Translations under genes and position numbers: made by a program
Notes under the pieces: model-generated
Database searches by the model: none
The model's input: only the letters and a program-made list of their open reading frames with translations
Told to the model about the DNA's origin: nothing
In this document: piece after piece, positions 14,688 through 21,549 of the stretch
How positions within the stretch are numbered: the first letter of the stretch is position 1
How the letters are laid out: every line of letters begins with the position of its first letter
Source of the DNA: CAZSDP01 sp964605665
Lineage (GTDB): Bacteria; Planctomycetota; UBA8108; UBA1146
Direction: 5' to 3'
Length of the DNA stretch: 21,549 nucleotides
NCBI GenBank assembly: GCA_964605665.1
Contig: CAZSDP010000041.1
Location: forward strand, 1 to 21,549

Positions 14688-16568
14688 TCAGCCTTGAGGG
14701 GCCTCTTCTGGGAGCGGCTCTTCCACTCGCTCGAAGAGCTCTCTGACATCGGCCTTCTCTTCTAACTTCGAGATGAACTCATTCCCCAATGCGGCTTGTC
14801 GCTGAGAGCGAACTCGGCTCTCCAAACCTGGGCGAGCCAGATCCCACTGTGCCATGTCTGGCGGCGCGATGTCTTTGAGCCTCGCGATGTAGAGGCTGTC
14901 ATCCGCAGGAGACATCACGGGGTTCGTCACTTCTCCCACCTGGTTCGTATCGGCAAAGAGAGCTTGGACCAATTGGTAACCCGCGAGGACACGCTGCCCC
15001 TCACTGAGTAACTTGGAACCCTCATTTCGCCCGAGTGGCTCTTCACTGCTCTGCACCGTGTAATTTTCATCCGCCGCGAACGACTCCAAGGTCACCTCTT
15101 CGTCATCGCGGATTTTCTGAACCCACTCGTCGAGATAGTCTTCGCAAAGTTCTTTCCGCTTCTGCTTCTCAGCATTGGTCTGAACATCTGCGATGGCGTC
15201 CTCAAAGGATTTCGTCGACTGAGGCTCGAAGCCTACGATCTTGAAGATGTAGTCACCATTTCGGTTCGCGACCGCCTCCTTCGAAACTTCTCCGATCCGA
15301 TTCGGATCGAGGTTCGTGAAGAGGCCGTTGAGAACCGCGTAGTTCTGATAGTCAAAACTCATCTTGCCGAGGTTCGCCCGGGTGACCCAACCCAAATCGT
15401 CGAAAATGATCTGCTCTTTGACCGCGTCGTCGAATAGATCTTCAAGATTCCACTCGGTGCCTGCCGCTCTTAGCTCATTCGCCTTCTCGATCGCGGCGGT
15501 CAGCACTTCGGTCTCTGCTTCGCGGGCACGGTTGTCTCTCAGTGTCGTCACAACAGATGCGAAAACGTCGGCGAGATTTCGATAGTCATCGATTTCAGGG
15601 TCGTAATTTTCAGGTGGCTCCCATCCGTCGGGATGACGGATTCTGTACTTGGTCTCTTTGTCTATTTCGTACTGAGCCTCGATCTCCGCTAACTCTGGTT
15701 CGTAATCGGGATCGGCAAACTTGTCACGGTCCGCTTTCGCCACCAAGAGTTGGAATGAGGCGTCTTTTCGGTACATCTGTGGAGCTTGCTCATAAACTCC
15801 ACGTAGGTACTCTTCATCGATCTCCTCTGCTGCCCGCTCTTCAAACTGAAGGCTCGAGACGGAGATGTAGTCAAAATCGCGTTTCTGCCGATCCTGCTTG
15901 AACTCTTCGTACATCTCCTTCTCCGTCACGACCGCCAGATCTGTGACGAGAGACAGATAGGATTGGTCGCGGGCAGTCTCCAACACTGCGCTCTCGAAAT
16001 CTTCGACGTTCATCGGGACCGCGGACCGACCCGAGAGTCCTGTCGGCAGTTCTTTGACCGCCCGAACATACTCATCGAGATTGAGCTTCGCGTCTGGGCG
16101 GAGAGCATTGAACGCTTCTAAAGCCTCAGTAGGAACACCGACCGTCCAATTTCGATCTTCCATCACTCGATACCAGGTGAGGACATCGAGCGCCGCCTCA
16201 CGGAGCGCTTCCTGCCGTGCCTGTTCCGCGACTTGTATTCCGAGCTGATCGATCTCACCCCGTCGCATCAGAAAACTGAGGGTCTCATCTTCTGTCGCAC
16301 CGGTACGGTTGTAAGGAGGAACAAAAGCAAATGGACCAATCTGCCGCATCAGATCGACCCTCTTTCGACGCGCTAGTTCATCTCTTGCATGGTTGAAGTC
16401 CCGGAGGGTGTACTTCTCTCCATGGATTCGATAGACCGCCTGACCTTCTTGACGTCCTTGCGTCAACCACCAGGTCATGATGCCAGTGAACGCAAATGCG
16501 GGAGCGAGCACCAACAAGAGAAGCGTCATGATGACCTTCTCGTTGCGTTTCCAGAAGCCTGCGGACAT
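14688..16568 (-). CDS. PpiD/SurA-like membrane-anchored peptidyl-prolyl isomerase or chaperone
   Basis: This 626-residue protein starts with a short basic stretch and one membrane segment (about 12-36), leaving a large periplasmic part, the topology of PpiD. A SurA-N-like helical region follows (about 45-180, beginning IHGEKYTLRDF). A long charged helical region and a stretch resembling the second half of a parvulin domain come next (DDLGWVTRANLGKMSF and, later, NGDYIFKIVGFEP). The parvulin domain is divergent, so activity is uncertain and it may act only as a chaperone. The start at 16568 is chosen because the minus strand carries GAAGGGCGGAG just before it; the frame stays open to 16805 but encodes nothing membrane-like there. 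An FKBP gene lies upstream on the same strand. Confidence 0.75.
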   Translation of the reverse strand: MSAGFWKRNEKVIMTLLLLVLAPAFAFTGIMTWWLTQGRQEGQAVYRIHGEKYTLRDFNHARDELARRKRVDLMRQIGPFAFVPPYNRTGATEDETLSFLMRRGEIDQLGIQVAEQARQEALREAALDVLTWYRVMEDRNWTVGVPTEALEAFNALRPDAKLNLDEYVRAVKELPTGLSGRSAVPMNVEDFESAVLETARDQSYLSLVTDLAVVTEKEMYEEFKQDRQKRDFDYISVSSLQFEERAAEEIDEEYLRGVYEQAPQMYRKDASFQLLVAKADRDKFADPDYEPELAEIEAQYEIDKETKYRIRHPDGWEPPENYDPEIDDYRNLADVFASVVTTLRDNRAREAETEVLTAAIEKANELRAAGTEWNLEDLFDDAVKEQIIFDDLGWVTRANLGKMSFDYQNYAVLNGLFTNLDPNRIGEVSKEAVANRNGDYIFKIVGFEPQSTKSFEDAIADVQTNAEKQKRKELCEDYLDEWVQKIRDDEEVTLESFAADENYTVQSSEEPLGRNEGSKLLSEGQRVLAGYQLVQALFADTNQVGEVTNPVMSPADDSLYIARLKDIAPPDMAQWDLARPGLESRVRSQRQAALGNEFISKLEEKADVRELFERVEEPLPEEAPQG

Positions 16569-16815
16569 CTCCGCCCTTCCCTGCCACGGCGCACCTCGAA
16601 GCCGAACCGTTCCGATCTCCCAACAAAATAGGGGGCGGCCGGTATGAGCTTCGAGCGGGGCCTCGAAATGTCGAGTTGAGTCCTCCTCCATGCCTCCCGT
16701 CAAACCACTGGGGTTCTCACCAAATGGGAAAGCATGGGGAATCACGGATTCTAGGTATCGGTTCGATCGGTGGCAACTGCACAGGGCACGACCACCCAGA
16801 GTCACAAGTCATAAA

Positions 16816-16844
16816 ATAATAAAGGCTTAGAAAACCGCAGACCA
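16816..16844 (-). promoter_or_regulatory. Possible promoter of the PpiD-like gene
   Basis: The minus strand reads TATTAT at 16821-16816, matching five of six bases of a sigma-70 -10 box, inside the most AT-rich stretch of the area. At a 17-base spacing the -35 hexamer would be TGGTCT, which matches poorly. The call rests mainly on the -10 box and local AT-richness. Confidence 0.28.
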
Positions 16845-16930
16845 GAGATCACGCAGATTTGTTCGGAAATCGAGGAGCAGATCGGCCCAATTCTCCCACT
16901 CCAAGCGGAGGTTGATCCCCTCTAGACGAG

Positions 16931-16969
16931 GAGCCGGGTCGCCCATCCGTAGGAAGGACGACCCGGCTC
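16931..16969 (-). terminator. Terminator-like hairpin after the FKBP gene
   Basis: GAGCCGGGTCG (16931-16941) pairs perfectly over 11 bases with CGACCCGGCTC (16959-16969), with a 17-base loop that contains the small stem TCC/GGA. On the minus strand it starts 27 bases after the FKBP stop. It shares the entry sequence TTCAAAGAG and a CCGG-rich stem with the hairpin at 14622-14659. No uridine tract follows, only CTCGTCT. Confidence 0.55.
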
Positions 16970-16996
16970 TTTGAACATCTTGCGACTCGACTCAAG

Positions 16997-17701
16997 TCAC
17001 TCCGAGACGATTTCGAGTAGCTCAACATCGAAGATCAGCAACGCTTTCGGTGGAATTGCGGGAGGGCGTCCTCTTTCACCGTAAGCGAGTTGGTAGGGAA
17101 TCATCAGCTTGCGCTTTTCCCCCACTCGCATCGATCCAACTCCTTCAGTCCAACCAGCAATCACTCGGTTCAGCGGGAAGTTGATCGGTTCTCCTCGAGC
17201 AACAGAACTGTCGAACTGCTTCCCGTCGATCGTCCACCCAGAGTAATGAACTCGCACGGTGCTGGTCGGCCCAGAAGGGCTCGGTCCAGTTCCAGGACGA
17301 AGTGTGATGTATTGCAATCCAGAATCGGTAGTGACGATTTCTCCATCGGCAGGAGCACCGGGAAACTCAAAAGGCGGATCCGCTTCATTCATCGTGATCT
17401 CTCCAGACTCTCCATCGACAGTGACGCGTCGAAGCTCATCTTCGGTAAACACGACGACCGAGTAATTCGTCTTACCATTGGTAGTCTCAGCTACGGCGCT
17501 TTGGACCAGACCTCCTGTGGCGCTGACAGCGGTCTGAACGGCGGCCCCCAGGGTCGTTTTTGCTTCCGCCAAATCTGCATGCACTTCTGCGGGCTCCGGT
17601 GGAATCTTGGAGTAGTCGATCTCTGCAGTGACGCTCCAACCGAGACCGATGGTGATGGTCGTGATCAATCCGATCACGGCCAGAATTCGAAATCGGGTCA
17701 T
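16997..17701 (-). CDS. Exported FKBP-type peptidyl-prolyl isomerase with N-terminal PepSY-like region
   Basis: The 234-residue protein starts with a signal peptide or membrane anchor (about 5-25). Residues about 42-105 resemble a PepSY-type fold: an alanine-rich helix followed by strands ending VTVDGESGEI. From about 127 a full FKBP domain follows, with conserved pocket residues visible as VHYSGW (Tyr153), FDSS (Phe163, Asp164), VIAGWTEG (Ile181, Trp184), LAYGERG (Tyr207) and LLIFDVELL (Phe224). It should catalyse proline isomerisation outside the cytoplasm. The ATG is preceded by GGAGGT at a three-base spacing. The combination with a PepSY-like region is uncommon in my knowledge of the family; the N-terminal assignment is only by pattern. 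Confidence 0.9.
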   Translation of the reverse strand: MTRFRILAVIGLITTITIGLGWSVTAEIDYSKIPPEPAEVHADLAEAKTTLGAAVQTAVSATGGLVQSAVAETTNGKTNYSVVVFTEDELRRVTVDGESGEITMNEADPPFEFPGAPADGEIVTTDSGLQYITLRPGTGPSPSGPTSTVRVHYSGWTIDGKQFDSSVARGEPINFPLNRVIAGWTEGVGSMRVGEKRKLMIPYQLAYGERGRPPAIPPKALLIFDVELLEIVSE

Positions 17702-17730
17702 GTTACCTCCGGTTCAACCGCTTTCTGGCG

Positions 17731-17758
17731 GCTATAGCGGGAATCTGAGGATGTTCAA
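17731..17758 (-). promoter_or_regulatory. Candidate sigma-70-type promoter of the FKBP gene
   Basis: On the minus strand TTGAAC (17758-17753) and TATAGC (17736-17731) are separated by 16 bases, each matching four of six consensus bases. The -10 box lies about 30 bases before the ATG, giving a short leader that contains GGAGGT. The site falls in the spacer after rnhA, so the FKBP gene is probably transcribed independently. Confidence 0.4.
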
Positions 17759-17786
17759 CGAGCGGTGCCCACTCTGAACTCTCTTC

Positions 17787-18215
17787 TCAGGTATTTTGGT
17801 CGATCAGTTCGTTGGCGAGTTGATCGCAACGTTCATTTTCAGGGTGTCCGGTGTGACCTTCGACCCAATGCCAGGTCACTGTACGCGATTCCGTCTCTGC
17901 TACAAGTCGCTGCCACAACTCAAGGTTGAGAACCGGTTTTCCGTCCGATTTCCGCCAATTTCTGCGCTTCCAGCCGGTGACCCACTTCGTGATTCCGTCG
18001 ATGACATAGCGAGAGTCGGAAACTACTTTGGCGGCGGCTCCCTCGGGCAGGCTCGCCAGCGATTCTATGGCAGCGGTCAACTCCATACGATTGTTCGTCG
18101 TGTCGGCGGAGAAGCCAGCGAGCTCACGCTCACCATCCTGATCTCGAATCACTGCCGCCCATCCGCCAGGCCCAGGGTTCCCTCGGCATGCACCATCGGT
18201 GAAGACCTCGATCAT
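17787..18215 (-). CDS. rnhA: Ribonuclease HI
   Basis: RNase HI cleaves the RNA strand of RNA-DNA hybrids, such as R-loops and Okazaki primers. The 142-residue protein has the complete acidic active site: Asp7 in FTDGACRGNPGPGG, Glu45 in NNRMELTA, Asp67 in VSDSRYVIDG and Asp131 after the flexible-loop histidine His121 in WVEGHTGHPENERCD. The basic handle region WKRRNWRKSDGKPV that helps bind the hybrid is present. Its length is typical. The gene starts 16 bases after the RNase R stop, so the two are probably one operon. Confidence 0.97.
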   Translation of the reverse strand: MIEVFTDGACRGNPGPGGWAAVIRDQDGERELAGFSADTTNNRMELTAAIESLASLPEGAAAKVVSDSRYVIDGITKWVTGWKRRNWRKSDGKPVLNLELWQRLVAETESRTVTWHWVEGHTGHPENERCDQLANELIDQNT

Positions 18216-18231
18216 TCGACTCTCGCCTCTC

Positions 18232-20451
18232 TCACTGTCTACGCCGACGGCGCGGCTTTCGATTCTCAGGAACGTTCAGGTGCTGAAGATAACGCAGATC
18301 GATGGTCCGATGCAGAGGATCTGCTGCTTCAAGTCTGACCTCGATCTCGTCTCCAAGTCGTAAGAGCATCCCCGCATTCCGACCTCTCAGCGCGAATTGA
18401 GCTTCGCTGAACACGTAGTAGTCGTCACGAAGAGAACGAATGTGCACCATTCCCTCGATCAGAGATTGGTCGAGACGTACGAAGAAACCGCTCTCTCGAA
18501 CCGCAGAGATGACTCCACTGAATCTCTCACCCACACGGTATCTGAGCCAAGATATCGCCCGTAGCTTTGACATTTCTCGCTCGGCATCTTCTGCGTTTCT
18601 CTCCCGATCACTGAGGTGATCGGCCTGAATCTCAAGAGACGCCAACTGTGCTTCCGCTTCTTCCGAGAGAACAACCCCTCCCTCGAATAGAGCACGGTCG
18701 AGAGCCCGATGAACTTGAAGATCGGGATAACGGCGAATCGGTGAAGTAAAGTGGCAGTACTCGTCGGTCGCGAGTGCAAAGTGAAGCGCCTTCCCGACCC
18801 CGTACTGAGCACGAGTGAGCGTGCGGAGCATCGCGAGCGTCACCACTTGTCCCGCTGGTTCGCCCCCCAATCTCACCGCGAGCTCAGGAAAGTCCTTCGA
18901 TCCCGAGATTTTCTCTCCGGGTACCAAGACTCGACAAAGCTTCAGAAACTTCTCGACATCTTCCGCGGGTGGTTCCTCGTGAATTCTGCGGAAAATTGCG
19001 ATCGATCGCTCTGTCGCGATCCTCGCCACCGCTTCGTTGGCAGCGAGCATGAATTCCTCAACCAGGTGATGAGCACGATCTCTTCGGCTCGATTCGACGT
19101 CGACGACTTCACCTTCATCGTCGAGCCGCAATCGCATCTCAGAGAGATCGAGGTCGAGAGCACCGCGATCGCGGCGACGCTGATGGAGCAGAGATCGAAG
19201 CTGATCCATACTCTCCAAGGTCGTCACGAAGTCGCGCTCGTCGTCATCTGGTGGTACCCCATCGAGAAGTTCCTGCACTTCGGAATACGAGAATTTCCGA
19301 CGACTTCGAATCACCGCCTTTTCGACTCGGGAAGCGATCGCTTCACCTTCGCTGTCGAATTCGATCCAAACCACTTTAGCGAGGCGGTCCTCGAGAGGCT
19401 TCAAGGAGCAAAGGTTGTTGGAGAGTCGCTCGGGCAACATCGGTATGGTGAGCCCGGGGAGATAGACTGAGGTCGCGCGTTCGTACGCCTCTTTGTCGAT
19501 GACTCCATTTGACTGAACGTAGTGGCTCACGTCCGCGATACCCACCCCGAGCAAAAAGCCACCCTCAGAATTTCTCTCGACGGTGATCGCATCATCATGG
19601 TCTTTTGCATCGCTTGGATCGATCGTGAAAAAGGGGACATCGCGCAAATCGGTGCGTTTCGAAATCTCCTCTTCGGAGATCAGCTCCGAAAGCCCTTCCG
19701 CTGCCGCCGTCACCTCTGAGGAAAACTCTTCGGCGAGGCCATATTCCGCCCGCACCAATTGTAGATCCGCTTTCCATGATCCTTCCGGCAGCGCAATCTC
19801 GACCACCTCCCCGCGGGGCAAGCCGCCGTAGGTTGGCGCATCGATCAATCGAACGAGCACCCGTTCTTTGTCCTTCGCTCCTTTGGTCTTTCCAGTCTCG
19901 ATGTAGATCTCGCGCACACTCTCATGCCGCAGTGGCTCAACCACCCCCCCACCTTGGGGTTCTTCCCAGTATTGCCCCAGGATCACCCGAGGGCTCCGTC
20001 TTAAGACGTGAAGAACTCGAGCCTCTCGACCAGGAGACTCCAAGCGGTCGCGCTTTCGCCCTCTCCTCGGCTTCGAACGAGGCTTGATCAAAACCAGATC
20101 GCCATGGTGGGCGTCTTTCAGTTTTGATGCCGGGATGAAGAGGTCACCTTTCGGGTCTTCGTCGGCGGGTCGAACAAATCCAAAACCTCTTCGATTGACG
20201 ACCAAGGTCCCGACGATCCAACCTTCTCGGCGTGGAGCACACCAACCACGTCCTTCGAGATGCGCTGCAACACCTTCTTCTTCGAATTGATAGAGAAGCT
20301 CGGTAAAAGCGGGGACTTCACGCTCGCTAACTCCTAACAGAGATGCGAGCTCCCCGGTCGCAACCGCCGAATAGCCCGATCCTGTGAAGTACGCGCGTGC
20401 CGCACGCTTGAGCTCAGATTCTCGGTCAGGGTTCAAGAGGGGCCTCAACAA
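18232..20451 (-). CDS. rnr: Ribonuclease R
   Basis: RNase R is a processive 3'-5' exoribonuclease that degrades structured RNA. In its 739 residues an N-terminal winged-helix region (about 15-75) is followed by cold-shock-like domains (about 76-125 and 145-235). The RNB catalytic domain (about 270-580) carries IDPSDAKDHDDA with the metal-binding Asp278, Asp284, Asp286 and Asp287. An S1 domain (about 643-720) and a short arginine-rich tail, RKPRRRRRQ, end the protein. The start appears to be TTG at 20451 (or the adjacent TTG at 20448); no in-frame ATG lies nearby and an upstream stop is at 20467-20469. The ribosome binding site is weak. rnhA follows after 16 bases. Confidence 0.95.
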   Translation of the reverse strand: MLRPLLNPDRESELKRAARAYFTGSGYSAVATGELASLLGVSEREVPAFTELLYQFEEEGVAAHLEGRGWCAPRREGWIVGTLVVNRRGFGFVRPADEDPKGDLFIPASKLKDAHHGDLVLIKPRSKPRRGRKRDRLESPGREARVLHVLRRSPRVILGQYWEEPQGGGVVEPLRHESVREIYIETGKTKGAKDKERVLVRLIDAPTYGGLPRGEVVEIALPEGSWKADLQLVRAEYGLAEEFSSEVTAAAEGLSELISEEEISKRTDLRDVPFFTIDPSDAKDHDDAITVERNSEGGFLLGVGIADVSHYVQSNGVIDKEAYERATSVYLPGLTIPMLPERLSNNLCSLKPLEDRLAKVVWIEFDSEGEAIASRVEKAVIRSRRKFSYSEVQELLDGVPPDDDERDFVTTLESMDQLRSLLHQRRRDRGALDLDLSEMRLRLDDEGEVVDVESSRRDRAHHLVEEFMLAANEAVARIATERSIAIFRRIHEEPPAEDVEKFLKLCRVLVPGEKISGSKDFPELAVRLGGEPAGQVVTLAMLRTLTRAQYGVGKALHFALATDEYCHFTSPIRRYPDLQVHRALDRALFEGGVVLSEEAEAQLASLEIQADHLSDRERNAEDAEREMSKLRAISWLRYRVGERFSGVISAVRESGFFVRLDQSLIEGMVHIRSLRDDYYVFSEAQFALRGRNAGMLLRLGDEIEVRLEAADPLHRTIDLRYLQHLNVPENRKPRRRRRQ

Positions 20452-20815
20452 CCATCCAGAGGGAATTTAGAGTCCGAGATGTCGAGAAATTTCGCGGGGA
20501 TCGTACCGGGTTGAAGAACCGAAGTCGTGAAAACACGCCGAGAGCGCCAGATTCTCCCTCAGCGCTGTGATGCCGATCGAGCATAATTCGCTCAGCAATT
20601 GCCACGAAGTGAGACTTGAGACCATTGGTGAATCAGGTCAGGAGGGTTCTCTTTGCTCGTCACTCGCGAAATCTATGGCCACATATTCGATATAGTCGCA
20701 CTCCCAATCCTTCGGTGAATGCCGAAGAATTGGGAGCATCGCTCCTCGCCACTCCGATCGATAGAGGACTCATCGGTCGAATGGCAAAATGAAGTCGGTG
20801 GGAGATCCGATCGCC
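20452..20815. other. Gene-free spacer upstream of rnr
   Basis: I found no supportable gene, tRNA or known RNA motif here. It must include the rnr promoter and the end of the small exported-protein transcript. The notable element is the long hairpin at 20701-20736. A 14-codon frame starting at the ATG at about 20570 is too short to support. Confidence 0.5.
20701..20736 (-). terminator. 15-bp hairpin downstream of the small exported protein gene
   Basis: The arms 20701-20715 and 20722-20736 pair over 15 positions with a single mismatch (position 20709 with 20728) around a six-base loop. On the minus strand the hairpin lies about 79 bases after the stop of the small exported-protein gene. There is no uridine tract on either side. 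It may be a terminator, an mRNA-stabilising stem, or a repeat of unknown kind. Confidence 0.45.
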
Positions 20816-21202
20816 TTACCGGGCTTCTAATTTCGACGGTTGATATCTCGTTTCTACCAACACGTCATTTCGTTGGATGATCACGTTGCGAGCAGTGCCA
20901 TCGGTGGATCGGTACCAAATCACCGAGCCTCTGTCAGTCGCGGTCACCGCGAATGGCTCCCCGTAGTCATCTGGCACGACCAAGAGGTTGCGCTCAGTGT
21001 TGACGACGCCTCTATTCTTCTTGACGGTGCGAAACTTGAATGCCGGCTCCCTCAAGGCTCCCGCGTGTCCTCCGCCTCGAAACAGGTTGGAGATGACCTG
21101 AGCATCAGCGATGCTCCGCAACCCAAATCCGGCCACGCCAACTCCCATGAGCAGCAGTGCCAAAATCGCGACTCTCAACTCAAGCAGACTTTTGAACTTC
21201 AT
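20816..21202 (-). CDS. Small exported protein of unknown function
   Basis: I do not recognise this 128-residue protein. A basic N-terminus (MKFKSLLELR) leads into a hydrophobic segment at about 11-28, suggesting a signal peptide or membrane anchor. A glycine-rich piece, RGGGHAG, lies near 42-48. The rest (about 50-128) alternates polar and hydrophobic residues and looks beta-rich, with no cysteines after the signal. The ATG has AAGGGA at a four-base spacing on the minus strand, and the codon pattern looks genuine. Its ribosome binding site is complementary to a sequence upstream in the leader (21288-21297), which may control translation. It is followed by a long hairpin at 20701-20736. Confidence 0.6.
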   Translation of the reverse strand: MKFKSLLELRVAILALLLMGVGVAGFGLRSIADAQVISNLFRGGGHAGALREPAFKFRTVKKNRGVVNTERNLLVVPDDYGEPFAVTATDRGSVIWYRSTDGTARNVIIQRNDVLVETRYQPSKLEAR

Positions 21203-21549
21203 GTGATCCCTTTCAGCTCAGTGTCAGAAACCTGAGGGAGCCCCATTGGTTCAAACGACCGAATCGGCGAAGAGACCGAGGAGCTCTAAAGGGATCAACC
21301 GGCAAACTTCGGCAATGACTCCCAAATAGATGCGATTTTTGGAATCTGCCGACGCAACAGCACTCTAAACGTTTTCCCACCTCCTCGTTCTGACTCCCGA
21401 AGTGGAAAGCCTCGCAGAAATGAGAATCGGGCCGAGGGGGGGATCACGCCACCCCCGCCCGCCCAGCTTCTCTCCATGAATCTGTCTCTACATGGTCTGG
21501 GTGAGAGAGAGCAGCCGCATGACGAGAGACACCACGCTGCAATCGATTC
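21203..21549. other. Right-edge stretch with no assured gene
   Basis: This stretch holds the leader of the small exported-protein gene and, further right, a run rich in C and G (about 21431-21470). Two plus-strand frames starting at ATGs at 21476 and 21492 (with a further ATG at 21519) are open to the window end. Neither has a clear ribosome binding site, so I do not call them. I see no RNA gene. Confidence 0.45.
21204..21297 (-). promoter_or_regulatory. Possible leader stem masking the ribosome binding site
   Basis: In the minus-strand mRNA the upstream segment TGATCCCTTT (21297-21288) is an exact 10-base complement of AAAGGGATCA (21213-21204), which contains the Shine-Dalgarno of the gene ending at 20816. 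The stem continues inward after a small internal loop with AGCTC/GAGCT (21285-21281 with 21219-21215), giving 15 pairs. The enclosed 61 bases can form smaller stems such as TCAG/CTGA. The arrangement would hide the ribosome binding site. Confidence 0.4.

Larger units (their letters stand above)
16569..16996. other. Spacer between the FKBP and PpiD-like genes
   Basis: No gene is supported here. The PpiD-like frame is open up to 16805, but this part lacks conserved features. The stretch contains an AT-rich segment with a possible -10 box at 16816-16821 and the terminator-like hairpin of the FKBP gene at 16931-16969. If the -10 box is real, the PpiD-like mRNA has a leader of roughly 240 bases. 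Confidence 0.5.

Noticed and set aside
16569..16805. 79-codon N-terminal extension of the PpiD-like protein
   Set aside because: It would place the membrane anchor far from the N-terminus, and the ATG at 16568 has a good ribosome binding site followed at once by the basic-hydrophobic anchor.
21241..21275. GGTTCAAAC sequence resembling a tRNA T-arm
   Set aside because: The flanking bases do not form a five-base T-stem, and no acceptor, anticodon or D-arm can be placed around it.
21476..21549. Possible start of a plus-strand gene cut by the window end (ATG at 21476, 21492 or 21519)
   Set aside because: The frames are open to the end, but only 10-24 codons are visible and no clear ribosome binding site precedes any of the ATGs.

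Overview
The window is a bacterial chromosomal segment, moderately GC-rich by eye, with densely packed housekeeping genes on both strands. I saw no insertion sequence, phage gene, CRISPR array, tRNA or rRNA. The lineage cannot be fixed from the sequence alone. The fused alpha-beta E1 dehydrogenase, the divergent membrane-anchored PpiD-like protein and the abundance of GTG/TTG starts would suit a Planctomycetota-like or related Gram-negative-type bacterium; this is a tentative inference.

Layout. Minus strand 390-2477 is the membrane AAA+ protease FtsH. Next, 2740-5094 (minus) is a fused alpha-beta E1 2-oxoacid dehydrogenase with an unusual lysine/arginine/serine-rich N-terminal tail. A 940-base divergent spacer separates it from a plus-strand pair, dihydrolipoyl dehydrogenase (6035-7453) and a stand-alone E1 beta subunit (7498-8487). 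Convergent to these is an exported cyanophycinase-family (S51) peptidase (8574-9440, minus). After a 443-base structured spacer comes a plus-strand run: E2 acyltransferase (9884-11248), lipB (about 11301-11954) and lipA (11951-12886). A second plus-strand unit encodes a Sua5/TsaC-type domain fused to a low-molecular-weight phosphatase (13069-14139), overlapping rpiB by four bases (14136-14597) and followed by a 17-bp perfect hairpin. The remainder is on the minus strand: a PpiD/SurA-like chaperone (14688-16568), a PepSY-like plus FKBP prolyl isomerase (16997-17701), RNase HI (17787-18215), RNase R (18232-20451) and a small exported protein of unknown function (20816-21202).

How the genes work together. 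The centre is a nearly self-sufficient lipoate-dependent 2-oxoacid dehydrogenase locus. It supplies E1 (a fused copy plus an extra beta subunit), E2, E3 and both enzymes that make the lipoyl cofactor on E2 (LipB loads octanoate, LipA inserts sulfur). The right part combines envelope protein folding (PpiD-like, FKBP) with RNA turnover (RNase R, RNase HI).

The points most worth a second look are non-coding: a possible base-paired leader that masks the ribosome binding site of the small exported protein; a leader before the E2 gene whose two stems interleave in A-B-A'-B' order; and matching GC-rich hairpins about 27-28 bases after the stop codons of the two prolyl-isomerase-type genes. Among proteins, the most notable are the Sua5-phosphatase fusion coupled to rpiB, the orphan E1 beta beside a fused E1, and the basic tail on the fused E1.
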